A DNA stretch of 64,000 nt, taken from NCBI GenBank assembly GCA_946894095.1, contig OX335652.1:8269001-8333000 (forward strand), in the 5' to 3' direction. The position numbers and the translations under genes are program-made. Positions 46,434 to 56,859 of the stretch are shown here, piece by piece. The notes under the pieces were generated by a model, which was not told the origin of the DNA, did no database searches, and saw only the letters and a list, made by a program, of their open reading frames with translations. Origin of the DNA: Incurvaria masculella (taxonomy: Eukaryota > Arthropoda > Insecta > Lepidoptera > Incurvariidae). How positions within the stretch are numbered: position 1 is the stretch's first letter; each line of letters opens with the position of its first letter.

Positions 46434-46768
46434 TTTACGGTTCCGTACCCAAAGGATACTAAACGGAACCCTTTTACTAAGCCTCCGCTGTCCGTCCGTC
46501 CGTCCGTCCGTCCGTCCGTCCGTCCGTCCGTCCGTCCGTCCGTCTGTCACAGGACTGTATCTCATGAACCGTAATAGGTAGGCAGCTGAAATTTTCACGG
46601 AGTATGTTTTTATTTTGCGACCGCGACAGCAACCAATAGGTAAAATTTAAAAATAATAAAAATTTTAGGGGGGCCCCATACTAAAAACGTGAATGTTTTG
46701 TGTTAAATCTGGTACGATGGTACGGAACCCTTCGTGTGCGAGTCCGATTCGCACTTGGCCGGTTTTTC
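46434..46768 (+). repeat. CCGT-core repeat, full copy with an expanded core
   Basis: GGTTCCGTACCCAAAGGATA at the left, about fourteen CCGT units (46490-46545), TATCTCATGAACCGTAATAG and the right end ACGGAACCCTTCGTGTGCGA with GTCCGATTCGCACTTGGCCG. The core is the longest here and is likely length-polymorphic. Confidence 0.85.
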
Positions 46769-46980
46769 CATATTCTAATAAACAGGCAGATAGCTATTCG
46801 ACGGATTTATTTACGCTTCTGCTTATCGATCCGATATAGTTTAGTCCATATGTTTATTAGTAAAATTATAGTCAGACAATTGTGATAGAAGATATATTCT
46901 CCAGCATTGACTATATGTCTTTTGACAAACGTGAATTGGTACTAACAGTCAGCCCTAAATAGAGTAGGCATTTGAGGGAT
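46769..46980. other. unassigned short stretch
   Basis: Nothing recognised. Confidence 0.35.
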
Positions 46981-47099
46981 ACACTAAATCGCCCGTCCAC
47001 GTATTTTTATATATGTTTAGAAATTAAAAAAATATCAATAATATAATATGTTGAAAATATAGATCGTATAAAAAAATCCATGGACGGCCGATTTAGCGT
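46981..47099. mobile_element. 119-bp MITE with ACACTAAATCGCCCGTCCA termini
   Basis: ACACTAAATCGCCCGTCCAC and ATGGACGGCCGATTTAGCGT are inverted repeats with few mismatches around about 80 A/T-rich bases. The same terminal sequence closes the 6-kb inverted-repeat structure (CATGGACGGACGATTTAGTG at 16879-16898). Confidence 0.7.
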
Positions 47100-47102
47100 T
47101 TT

Positions 47103-47212
47103 CAATTCAATGGTATAAACCTAATTCCTTCGGGAATGTGGTGTTGGGCTAATATGGCGGTAATTATGTGATATTAAACATCTAGGTCAGGTTGCATAAA
47201 AAAATCTGCGGA
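47103..47212 (+). mobile_element. SINE 3' fragment (Metulj-like family)
   Basis: CCTAATTCCTTCGGGAATGT, GTGTTGGGCTAATATGGCGG and CATCTAGGTCAGGTTGCATA followed by A residues. Confidence 0.55.
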
Positions 47213-48152
47213 ATCGATTCTAAGGGTTTTATCTGGAATCACCCGAGCTGAGCTCGGCCCAAAGTGCCCTCGGCCTCCGACCCACCGCGTCGCATCGGAC
47301 GCCCGCGTTATGATTTCGTAGCGTTATTTCTCACTTTGTCTTTTTGCTCGGCGTCTTTTTGCTAACCCAGCCCATGCGCTTACTCAATAATTAGGCAAAT
47401 GGAAAAAGTATTTTTCAAATCCGACCGTGAACACTAAATTTCGATTTTAATTATGGAACACTTGTTTAATGGAAGAGTATCATCGACTATGATTCAGTAG
47501 GAATTATCGTCTGACCTGTTGTATTCAATCGTAGTCAAGAGTTTGCTCCTCACCAATGTATATAATGTTCTTATAATAATGTTCTTTGTGAGCAGTAGTA
47601 ATCAATCAATCATTGTAAACTAGTTTGTAAGTATCACTGGAAAAAATAATAATACAATGACCAACCTGACGAATTTTCTTGTCGGCTCTTCTTCGCCAGA
47701 AGTAATCGAACCGACAGGAAAAAAAAATGACGAATCCGAGTGTGTAATATACATCTAATGGAGGAAATAAAGAAACTGAAACTGAAACTGAATTAGAAAC
47801 CATAATGATTTTCTTAACTGGTTTATAGATGCGAGTATATGAATTTGAATGAATATAAACATGCATATTATATGTAAACCTAAGTTCAATTTATATTATT
47901 GACTAAACATGGAGGGTTGTGTGTGACAGACGGACTAAACGCTATAAACATAATCTATAAACGCAAGGAGTGCGTGGAGCGTAACAAACCATACTTTTCC
48001 GGTCACGTACAATTAGCTAAATATTTAAATGACAAAATAATCTGACTAAAAAATTCAAAGCCAAATGACAACAGTGACTTCGCAACAAGCCGCGCACTCT
48101 GAGCAATCAATGCGTAAAGCGAAAACACTTTAGTGTTCACAGCTTATAGACT
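47213..48152. other. unassigned stretch
   Basis: A CpG-rich patch at 47230-47330 and a short AAACTGAAACTGAAACTG run near 47772. No gene recognised. Confidence 0.35.
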
Positions 48153-48704
48153 AGGAGGTCGAGACAAAAATGGTAACGATAACGTAAATGGCTGAAACTG
48201 GGTTCACAGGATAAAGACCAACCCTCTGAAGCTAAATGTGTCAGTCTGCCTGTGCCAAGTGATTGCGTTACGTAGATAAGGCGCCTGAAAAAGTAGTTAT
48301 GGTGCCAAAAAATATATATGATAAGGTAAATGGCTGCAAATAACGCAGCATGAAAGTATCAGTACAAACTTGCTTAGCGATACCAAAACTGAACAAATCT
48401 CTGTTTGCGTTTCGTAGTTTAGGCGATTTATTTTACAGATATAACTTTAGGTAGTTATATGTAAGTATTTACTTAAAACCCGACTGGTTATTGTTGTAAA
48501 ATTAATAGGTTTCAATGTTTCCAGACAATCAGTATATTCATCAGCAGGTACATATACCAACACCTATTTTATGTAGCCAATCTAGATAACGCAATCCAAG
48601 TGCCCAGGCAGACCGACATATTTAGCATCAGAGGGTTGGTCTCTACCCTGTGAATCCAGATTCAGCCATTTACCTTATCGTGACCAAACATGTCTTGACC
48701 TCCC
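48153..48704. mobile_element. MITE with TIRs of about 130 bp
   Basis: GGAGGTCGAGACA, GTAAATGGCTGAAACTGGGT, GATAAAGACCAACCCTCTGA and GTCAGTCTGCCTG at the left are mirrored by GGCAGACCGACATATTTAGC, ATCAGAGGGTTGGTCTCTAC, CAGCCATTTACCTTATCGTG and TGTCTTGACCTCC at the right. No ORF. Superfamily undetermined. Confidence 0.75.
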
Positions 48705-49567
48705 GGAACATTAGGTTTCGACCGTCATTGCGACACCGCTGCTGCTTTCGTTTCGCTTCGGAAGTCAAACATTCTCAGGTAATGTAATATTTCTGAACTA
48801 ACTGACTGACTGATATTGGTGATATGATAAGACTGAATTATTCCTAAAGTATGCATGTATGTTGGTATGACTATTATATGTTTGGATATATATGTGGAAA
48901 ACCTAGTACGTCGCGAGTAGATCGTTCGTGGTCAGCTGCAATCGGTTTCGTTCTTGTTTTTGCTGTGGAACCCTACTTAATCCCCTTATCACCTCAAAAC
49001 ACCTTATATGTTGCAATTGTTATCTATAAAAAAAATATTCCCTATCTTATTAGTACGTATATATTTAATATGACAAACACATACCATTTTTACACGCCCC
49101 TATTTAATTATAATAACCACTAAATTAGGCTTTACATTATAAACCAGCGTGCGTGAGCCTTCCACGGACTGTTGGACGACGTTTCGGAAAGTTCGGGTGC
49201 GGTCCATGTTCCGGGGGTCTACTCGGGAAGCGAACGTGCGATAAAGCGAACGGTCAAACTGTATTTAGAAAAAAATATGCTTCTTTTTTCTTTTCGGAGA
49301 ATGACAGCTCGCCGACGACTCGCCGACGGAAGAGCGATTCAAGAGTACGACGCCGGGCGTGTCGCTCCCGACCGCACGCGACGACGTTGGCCGCGAAATA
49401 TAACTGTGCCAAGTGATCTACAATATAGTTTAAACACCCAAGTAGGCTAAAATTGTATACATTAATATAGATTGTTTATATCCGTCTTAGATACTTCCGT
49501 TGCAATTATTTTCAATCCCCACTGCCTTTTATTTTCCCAGGAAACCGAGAATATGAAACAACCACTA
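48705..49567. other. unassigned stretch with a CpG-rich block
   Basis: 49150-49420 is rich in CpG (GCTCGCCGACGACTCGCCGA, CGACGCCGGGCGTGTCGCTC) and contains two overlapping frames of about 90 codons without known domains. It may be a promoter or 5' exon. The rest shows nothing. Confidence 0.3.
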
Positions 49568-50118
49568 CAGAGGTGTGCAAATTATTAGACTACAGTGATA
49601 TTTTACCCAAAATTCAAGTTTTTGTCTAATTGTTCACTCAGTATGTCAACCATTTTTATCCCGTGTTAACATTATTTCTTAGCAGTAGCTATGTGTATGC
49701 GTACAGTTTTTTAAAGTTTTAATTTTTGAAATAGTAAACTTGATTCACTGTCCAACATGCCAACAAACGGCTTGTTGGAGTCTGCTGAAGTCTTTTGGGA
49801 TGGGTGGTTTTTTGGAATTAGTATTTTTGTGTTTGATGCAGACTTACACTATAAAGTGCTAATTATAAGAAACAATATTAAGTAATTTTGGATAGATCAA
49901 CACAAATTTTCAAAATTATATTAAAAATTTGAGATTATGGGTAAAACAAATTATTTGTGTACCCAAAAATTGGCTGAAATTAAAATTAATTAAAAAAAAT
50001 AACTACACACGAACCGAAATTGCTTAAGAAATAAAAAAAATAAGTACAAGGATAACCGCCAGTCAATGTTGAAAATGATCGTAAATGGGGCTTGAGTTTA
50101 ATAATCTGCACACCTCTG
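49568..50118 (+). mobile_element. internally deleted Tc1/mariner-type element
   Basis: Inverted ends CAGAGGTGTGCAAATTATTA and AATAATCTGCACACCTCTG are flanked by TA on both sides (49566-49567 and 50119-50120), the Tc1/mariner signature. From 49936 the plus strand reads MGKTNYLCTQKLAEIKIN and then, in another frame, YTRTEIA, which loosely resembles the helix-turn-helix start of a Tc1 transposase; the catalytic region is absent. Calling this a transposase remnant is weak; the element itself is well supported. Confidence 0.7.
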
Positions 50119-50120
50119 TA

Positions 50121-51017
50121 TGTCAACAGAAGATAGAAGAAGCCGTCGTACAGATTCAAGCTGCGATGCGCACACTCCGGTACCGCTCCCATCTCCACGG
50201 CCTTATGCCCTCAGACCACCTGAGCCTATGCCAAGCATTGAACAAATTTATGAGCGCAATACGAGCGTAAACGCATTCCGCAACGCGCTATGCAACCATT
50301 TTGTACTCGTACTTCTACGAGTATGCTTTGAATTTACATTCTTTGTTTCGTCCGTTGAGGCTGATGTATAAAATGGCCCTAAGTAAACCCGCTGTTTCAG
50401 AAGCGAAACTAAATAACAATTAATTATTTTAAATGACCAGTAGTATCATTAACGTCTAAAATTCTTTGCAATGCTAAAATTATGCAACTTTTTGTTTATT
50501 TTCTACAGGCCTTCACTATGAATGATATCTTAAATTTGTGGAAAATATGTATTGAAACTAATTATGCAATTTTGAAACCATCATAAGACTACAAATATGT
50601 TCTTATAAGAACAAGTATACTCTACATAAATAGAGTTCCTAAGATATTAGTTGGAAATAGGAACACATAAAGCCAGAGTAAGGAATTTATTTGCTTGATA
50701 ATATATGAAATTTAAATTTATCTATAGAATAATAATATTTAGATCTATTTATGCCTAGTTATTTTTAGTCATTTAATTTTGGTGGATTTATGTAAATAGA
50801 GATTGGCAACCAAATTAGAGTAATTTTAGTTCTTAACTTATTTTGTGACATAGCATTTATTTGTGAATAAAGTAACCACAGATTGGGTTTTTACACCATG
50901 ATCAAATACACAGTTTAGGTTCTGTGTTACAGTTTGGATGTTTAAAAGTGATGTTTAGGTCGTAGATTGGCACATAGAATCAAAGCCAGAATTTCCCGTA
51001 AGTCAGACCGAATTTTT
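50121..51017. other. unassigned AT-rich stretch
   Basis: Nothing recognised. Confidence 0.35.
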
Positions 51018-51645
51018 TAAGATTAAGGCTGTTCCGACCCATATAAAGTTGTTTGCACACATAACGCAAAAAGTATTGCACTTTAAGCCACGAATTAATA
51101 ATAAAAGTTTAATATAGTCATATTACTTGCAGCGAAAACAATTTCATAATTTCAGGATTATTGGTTTTGTTACAATTGATTTAAATAGTCCCCTTCCTTA
51201 CTTACTAGGTGGTAGGGTTAATCCCGCCCGGGTTGGTACCATCGCATTGAATGAACGATGGTCGAAGCGGCAATGAAAATTGTCCGTGTTTTCCATCCAG
51301 TTCAATGAAGCCGTGCAATATAAGGAAGGTCCTGGCATGGCACCTAGTTCCCATGTGGTGTGTTAGGCTAATACCATGACAGAAGGTGTGGTATTAGCCA
51401 TCCATGTCCAGTCACATAAAAAAAAATATAGGATTTTTATTTAACAGCGCCATCTAACGGTGTAACACTTCTAATCGGCAATTACAACGAAACCATTAAA
51501 CCTGAAATTGTGAATATGTTTTCGCTGCAACTACTATGGCTATTTTTAATATTTTTGACGAATTCGTGCCTTAAAGTGCAATACTTTTTGCGTTCTGTGT
51601 AAAAAAAACATTGTATGGGTCGGAACATCCTTAAGAGTTTTTTAC
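51018..51645. mobile_element. MITE with TIRs of about 150 bp, containing a nested SINE
   Basis: The left TIR (TAAGGCTGTTCCGACCCATA, ACGCAAAAAGTATTGCACTT, GCAGCGAAAACAATTTCATA) is mirrored at 51490-51645 (TGTGAATATGTTTTCGCTGC, AAAGTGCAATACTTTTTGCG, GGGTCGGAACATCCTTAAG). Removing the SINE at 51205-51427 restores a simple element of about 400 bp. Confidence 0.75.
51205..51427 (+). mobile_element. SINE copy, nearly complete body (Metulj-like family)
   Basis: GGTGGTAGGGTTAATCCCGC, CATCGCATTGAATGAACGAT, GGTCGAAGCGGCAATGAAAA, GGTCCTGGCATGGCACCTAG and CATCCATGTCCAGTCACATA followed by A residues. The best-preserved body here, nested in a MITE. Confidence 0.75.
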
Positions 51646-51687
51646 GTTAATCACAGGTATATTAACTGGGATTATTAACCTCATAGG

Positions 51688-51808
51688 AACTAGCTGCCAT
51701 GACAGGACCTTCCTTACTTTGTACGGCTACAAGATCACCTTTAATTGCTGCTTTGAGTATCGTTTATTCAATACGGCGGTACCGACCCGGGCGGGATTAA
51801 CTGTACAC
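51688..51808 (-). mobile_element. SINE 5'-body fragment (Metulj-like family)
   Basis: CCATGACAGGACCTTCCTTA, ACGGCTACAAG and GGTACCGACCCGGGCGGGAT are the reverse complement of the SINE body. Confidence 0.6.
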
Positions 51809-51816
51809 TAACAGTC

Positions 51817-51906
51817 GTATTCAGAGAGAACCTGTCAAGACTAAGTACAAGATTAGCACCGAACTTACCATACAAAAAACCGGTTTAGTCCGCCCGCTCT
51901 GAATAC
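51817..51906. mobile_element. short MITE with GTATTCAGAG termini
   Basis: GTATTCAGAGAGAACCTGTC and GTCCGCCCGCTCTGAATAC. Same family as 11741-11856, 90 bp long. Confidence 0.6.
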
Positions 51907-52559
51907 ACCTGCTAGTAAGTAAGTAAGGAAGATGAACTACAGCTTAAAGTGGGAACCGAACCATGAACATTTACAACTAAGCATCGGATATTCAAATGGT
52001 ATATGCAAAATACTTTGCAACACACGGTGCTAATTTATATCTAGCACTAGATCGCCCAAATGTTTAACCAAATCTCATTTGTAATCAGAACGCATAGCAT
52101 TGTAAGTACTCGGATTTGTTTATTTTACTACCGAAATAATCGATTTAAAATGCGTGTGACCTTTAAATGAGAGCAGACTGAAAGGCCAAATATGCAATCT
52201 GGCCTTAAAACTACACCAGTTCAATGTCTGCATACCTACCTAGCCATTGTTACATAAATACAACTCAATCGATTCTATTAAATGGTCAGCTTCAGACATA
52301 TAAAACGGTATACATTTCTACTTAATCTCAAGAACATTGTAGATTTTAGGTGCGTATTATTACCCCGATTTGTTCCCCAGCCACGGAATTACTAATCCCC
52401 AGCGCTACGCAAGGGTTTTTTCAATTATACAAGGCGAAGGAAAACACCACGAGGAAACCTACATTTGGGTGGGACATGACACTTCAAGTGTTTACTTGAT
52501 CAAAATCCTGATTTTGTGCCGTGTGGGTTTCAGCACGTGCATTTCGTACAATCCGAAGA
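51907..52559. other. unassigned stretch
   Basis: Nothing recognised. Confidence 0.35.
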
Positions 52560-53074
52560 TTTTTAGGGTTTCTTGCCCAAATAGTTTCAAGCGAAACCCT
52601 ATTATTAAGGCTCTGCTGTTCGTCCGTCCGTCCGACCGTCTGTTACATCGCAGGGCGGTATCTCATGAACCGTAATAGGTATTATTATTATTATTTTTAT
52701 TATTAAGCCATGTTTCTCACAATAATATACTTAACAATATATGTATATCTATATATATATATATATTGTTTGTGCCACCCTCAGGTGGGCTATATGGCCT
52801 GTCATGCTTGCGGGCATGAGGTGAAGTCTTTTAATTCCTTGGCTGACTAGACCTTCTGAGAATTTTTGCATGTATACATTGCTAAACAAATCGAGAGACT
52901 TACATAAAAAAACCGTATAGGTAGACATCTAAAATTTTCACAGTGTGCGTATTTCTGTTTCTGCTATAACGACTAATAGTATGGAAAAATAAAAAACTAA
53001 TAAAAATTAAAGGGAACATGATTTTTTTGGGTAAAATCTTGCATAATCGACTCGCACTTGACCGGTTTTTTAAT
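52560..53074 (+). repeat. CCGT-core repeat split by an insertion
   Basis: The left part (52560-52680: TTTTTAGGGTTTCTTGCCCA, CGTCCGTCCGTCCGACCGTC, TCTCATGAACCGTAATAGGT) resumes at about 52906 (AACCGTATAGGTAGACATCT, AAATTTTCACAGTGTG, TAATCGACTCGCACTTGACC). ACCGTA.TAGGTA appears on both sides, consistent with a target duplication of about 12-14 bases. Confidence 0.75.
52681..52905 (-). mobile_element. insertion with an (ATT)n end, probably a 5'-truncated retroposon
   Basis: The insert opens with (ATT)n on the plus strand, has an AT-dinucleotide run (about 52748-52768), then GCCACCCTCAGGTGGGCTAT and CATGCTTGCGGGCATGAGGT. Read on the minus strand it ends in (AAT)n, as some LINE and SINE tails do. 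Source family not identified. Confidence 0.5.
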
Positions 53075-53194
53075 TTCTTTGCAATCGAAAGCAGCCAACG
53101 ATTAGTAATGCAATAGCTTGTCAACAGCCAAATGCTGCATTTTTAGCGATCATAATCGCAAATCGCTACAGCAATTTGGTAGCGACCGTTTCAA

Positions 53195-53372
53195 AAATAG
53201 GGTCGCGGGTTAGTAGCGTCGCATTGAATCAAAGATGGCCGAAGCGGCAATGAAAATTGAACGTGTTCCCCATCTAGTTAAATGGAGCCGTGCTAAATAA
53301 GGAAGGTCCTATCATGGCACTTTGTTTCCAGATTGTGTTTTGGAATAGTATCATTACAAAAAAAAACAACTT
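53195..53372 (+). mobile_element. SINE copy (Metulj-like family)
   Basis: GTCGCATTGAATCAAAGATG, GCCGAAGCGGCAATGAAAAT, TAAATGGAGCCGTGCTAAAT and GGTCCTATCATGGCACTTTG, ending in an A-rich tail. Confidence 0.65.
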
Positions 53373-53524
53373 GCAAAACATCTTTTCCTACGTTATACAA
53401 AATTGTGCGTAGCTTAGTATTAATATTATTACTATTTCTCGAATTCGCATAAAAGGACTTGAAGATGTTTTGTAAGCTTTTTTTTTATTTTTCACAAATA
53501 GTTTTAATTTTATAGAAGTATTTA

Positions 53525-53773
53525 TTGAAAAACTATGTAATCAAAATTCTACACAATATTTTTAGTGACATTTTTTTGCGTTACTGTCTATATAAACGCA
53601 AGAAACTGCAGCATCCTGTTCAGATTTTCAATGAAATCTCGGGCATCCCACAAGTATCGCATTTGGGACCTATCATCGTCTTCTTTGTTTTCATCAATGA
53701 GCTTCTCAATGTAATAAAGCATTATACATTCTTAATGTTTGCAGATGACCTAAAAATGTATACCTGTGTGTAG
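53525..53773 (+). pseudogene. jockey-like LINE reverse transcriptase fragment
   Basis: The plus strand reads ISGIPQVSHLGPI, VFINELLNVIKH and FLMFADDLKMY. SGxPQGSxLGP followed by FxINDL and FADD(x)K are the conserved RT palm motifs of jockey-clade non-LTR retrotransposons; the ADD pair binds catalytic metal. G is changed to V in the PQG motif and the frame stops soon after FADD. About 80 residues of an RT of several hundred survive. Confidence 0.8.
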
Positions 53774-54086
53774 TGTTAGACCACGGACTAAGAAGAACCG
53801 ACAAGAAACTTCGCCGACAATCAAAATACAAAAATATATTGCGTACGAATTATGTAGGTATTATTGTTGATTAGGCTGCTTGTGTATTGGTTAAATATTT
53901 TACGATTATTTTACTAATATGTTTTATTCAAGAATGATTGCATTCCAGACCAAGGTAAGAATTTTTGGTCGGACGGACCATTCTTAGATTTCCTGTGAAC
54001 ATTTTAGACCAAACGTGCTCACACATCCAAGGGCGATAAATACAGGCGTGAATCCAGGATTTCGTTCAGAGAGAGTGATTCTTACT
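53774..54086. other. unassigned stretch downstream of the RT fragment
   Basis: It may hold decayed LINE sequence, but no motif was recognised. Confidence 0.35.
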
Positions 54087-54298
54087 CACTAGGCGGTTGG
54101 GTTAATTCCGCGGTTACCATAGAATCGAATAAAAGACGGTCGAAGCGGCTATGAAAATTTTCCGTGTTTTACACATCCAGTTCCATGTAGCCGTACAATA
54201 TAAGAGAAGTCCTAGCATGGAACTTGACTCGTATGTGCTGCATTGGGCTAAAGTATATGTGGTATTAGGTAGCCGTCAAATCACATTAAAACAAAACT
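54087..54298 (+). mobile_element. SINE copy (Metulj-like family)
   Basis: CTAGGCGGTTGGGTTAATTC, GACGGTCGAAGCGGCTATGA, GTAGCCGTACAATATAAGAG and GTATTAGGTAGCCGTCAAAT, with an A-rich end. Confidence 0.65.
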
Positions 54299-54747
54299 TA
54301 CTTCCGCCGGTAAATCGACGAACATGCGCTTAAACCGAGGCTTAAACTATTGCGTACGATTTACCTACACTAAGTAAGTGCGAGCTGTTACAAAGTGTTG
54401 CCTCATGGAGTTGTTGAGGACATGATTGTAGTTCGTTTCCAGCTGAGCTGTTGTCCGCCTGCAGGTAACGACCTGTTCACATACATCATAAACATTGTGG
54501 TGTTCCTCCGTGGGAAGCGAGCGCTCTGCCGCGGTCGCGTACACTGCTCAGCTGAGAATTATCGCTCTCGTGTTACGAGATCACAATATTCGTCTGTGAG
54601 AATTGACCGACATTATCAGCCACGGAGATCGACGATTATAAGCAGATGACAATTAACACAAAAATATGTTTAAAGTAAAAGCATTTGGTCGATATTACCC
54701 AAACATTATCGTGGGCCAGGCAATTTTTCTTATCGCATCCATTGCAA
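54299..54747. other. unassigned stretch, partly CpG-rich
   Basis: 54380-54650 is relatively GC-rich with an 84-codon frame (54395-54649) and a CTGCAG/GTAACG donor-like site at 54461. No family recognised. Confidence 0.3.
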
Positions 54748-55336
54748 TGCAGGGTCAATAAGCATCGGAAAATTACTTTCGCCAGAAAAGCGTAATTTAT
54801 AAAATCACTGTTACTTCTCAGTATTTCTTAAGTATCAATCTGATATTATCAGGCAACGAATCTGCCAGTCTTCACGTTCTTAGGGTTCCGTACCCAAAGG
54901 GTTCCAACGGAACCCTATTACTAAGCCTCCGCTGTCCGTCCATCCGTCCGTCCGTCCGTCCGTCTGTCTGTCACAGGGCTGTATCTCAGTAACCGTAACA
55001 GATAGACAGCTGATAATTTCACAGAGTTTGTATTTATTTTGCCGCTATAACAACAAATAGGTAAGATAAAAAAATAGTTAAAATTAAAGGGGGCCCCCAT
55101 ACAAAAAAAGTGATTATTTTGTATTAAATCTTTTACGATGGTACGGAACCCTTCGTGTGCGAGTCCGACTGGCACTTGGCCGGTTTTTTATATAAACTAA
55201 ATGAAATGAAAGAAAAAGTTAAATCTTTACACAAATGTTAGTCTCTGTGTGGTTTCACAAAGTGAAAACGATATATTTTGCTTATGATGGACAAATATCA
55301 ATGGGAACAGTGGTTTTCAGATGATTAGTAAACTTA
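54748..55336. mobile_element. TTAA-type MITE interrupted by a CCGT-core repeat
   Basis: ATAAGCATCGGAAAATTACT at the left and GGGAACAGTGGTTTTCAGAT, GATTAGTAAACTTACTTTCC at the right are the two ends of the 17595-17959 family. The CCGT repeat at 54879-55190 sits between them. Confidence 0.6.
54879..55190 (+). repeat. CCGT-core repeat, full copy
   Basis: TTAGGGTTCCGTACCCAAAG, CATCCGTCCGTCCGTCCGTC, TATCTCAGTAACCGTAACAG, GGGGGCCCCCATACAAAAAA and GTGCGAGTCCGACTGGCACT with TGGCCGGTTTTTT. Confidence 0.85.
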
Positions 55337-56440
55337 CTTTCCTAAAATAGAATGACCCCTGGTGTGAGCAGTGGGGTATGGTGCAATGGTTACTCGCCTA
55401 CAATTAATGGGAATAATTAAGGCCCGCAAATCAAGTCGGATAAGAAGTTCTCAAGTTATGAGCGGACAGACAGAAGACGTTGGGTTTTAAAAGAGCTTAC
55501 ATACCCCTAATTTCAACGTCCTCCTCCAGCTACCTAAAATCAGATAGTTAACTTTCAGTTAAATTGCATATTTTCATGGTGTAACCCAAAGATAACTTTG
55601 GTATTTTTGTGGGTGGAAGTGGTAAAAACGGGCGTTAGTAGGCTAAGAATGGTTTCACCAAGGGTTAATTTATTTTAATCGACACTTAAATGGCCTTTAT
55701 TACTAAAGTGCCGATTATCTTTTACTGTTATTGATTAAAAGCTAGTAAGAAAGGCCTTTAATATGTGACGATTAAGCTAATTAGCAGTAGGTGCAAAAGG
55801 CCCTAAGTAAAGTAGTAAACTACAGTGATCTCTGAATTATGTAGCCCACAACAACCGCGTATTTACGAAAGCCTGACAGCCCGATCTCCCAAAACGTTGC
55901 TATGAAATGAAATTCGTCTTTCCCAAATCGGCATGAAACCGAGGCCAACCTCTGTGCACCCACTATACAAACACAACAACATCGCGATCAACGCCTACGT
56001 GCAATCTGAAGTGGCCCACTGGCACGCATGCCGGCTGTTGCATTCTCGGGTGCTGTTACATGAACCCGCGGACGGTTACAAATGACAGTCTGATGAGATG
56101 AAACATGACGTCTGCTGAAATTACGAGAGTCCGTCACTCTTTTGGTACTAGCCGAGGCGTAGACAGGGCACCTGCCTTTTTATGTTACCCGACAATGATA
56201 TAATATTACAAATTCGAGTGCAGTGTACTGCCCGTGGATGAGAAATAAACAATAAACAATTGAAGGCATTAATCAGTTTAGTGATACGATTTAAAGCATC
56301 ACATTTATTTATTATATATATTCACATTATTATTTAATGTCGAAGGAATTAGATGCATTTTTTTTATGTTTGAAATTTTTGTAACGACTTTGATCGATTT
56401 AAAATGAACGTGCCCGTGGCGTATCCATCCGATCCTTTTT
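55337..56440. other. unassigned stretch
   Basis: Nothing recognised; a moderately GC-rich part (55840-56200) has no credible coding frame. Confidence 0.35.
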
Positions 56441-56815
56441 AGGTTTCCGTACCCAAAGGGAGCCAACGGAACCCTATTAGTAATAGAGTTCCGCTGTCCA
56501 TCCGTCCGTCCGTCCGTCCGTCTGTCACAAGGTTGTATCTCATAAACCGTAATAAGTAGGGAGCTGAAATTTTCACAGAGTGTGTATTTATTTTGTCGCT
56601 ATAACAACAAATATGTAAAATTTAAAAATAATAAAAATTAAAGGGGGGGGGGGGCATAAAAAACGTTATTTTTTGTGTTAAATCCTTTACGATGGCACGG
56701 AGCCCTCCGTGTGCGAGTCCGACTCGTACTTGACCGATTTCTACGATTATGGAGTGATCACCTCATTAAATTCTGACCACTAATTTACGAGATATTCGCA
56801 TTTGAAAACTGTCGA
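56441..56815 (+). repeat. CCGT-core repeat followed by an arm of the palindromic unit
   Basis: TAGGTTTCCGTACCCAAAGG to GTGCGAGTCCGACTCGTACT (56441-56738) is a CCGT repeat. Directly after it come ATTATGGAGTGATCACC and TAATTTACGAGATATTCGCA, which match the sequence that follows the same repeat end in the 12.5-15.7 kb array. Confidence 0.75.
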
Positions 56816-56859
56816 GGACGCCACACATTGGACTTTGACCCTCATAGGTACGACCTCCA

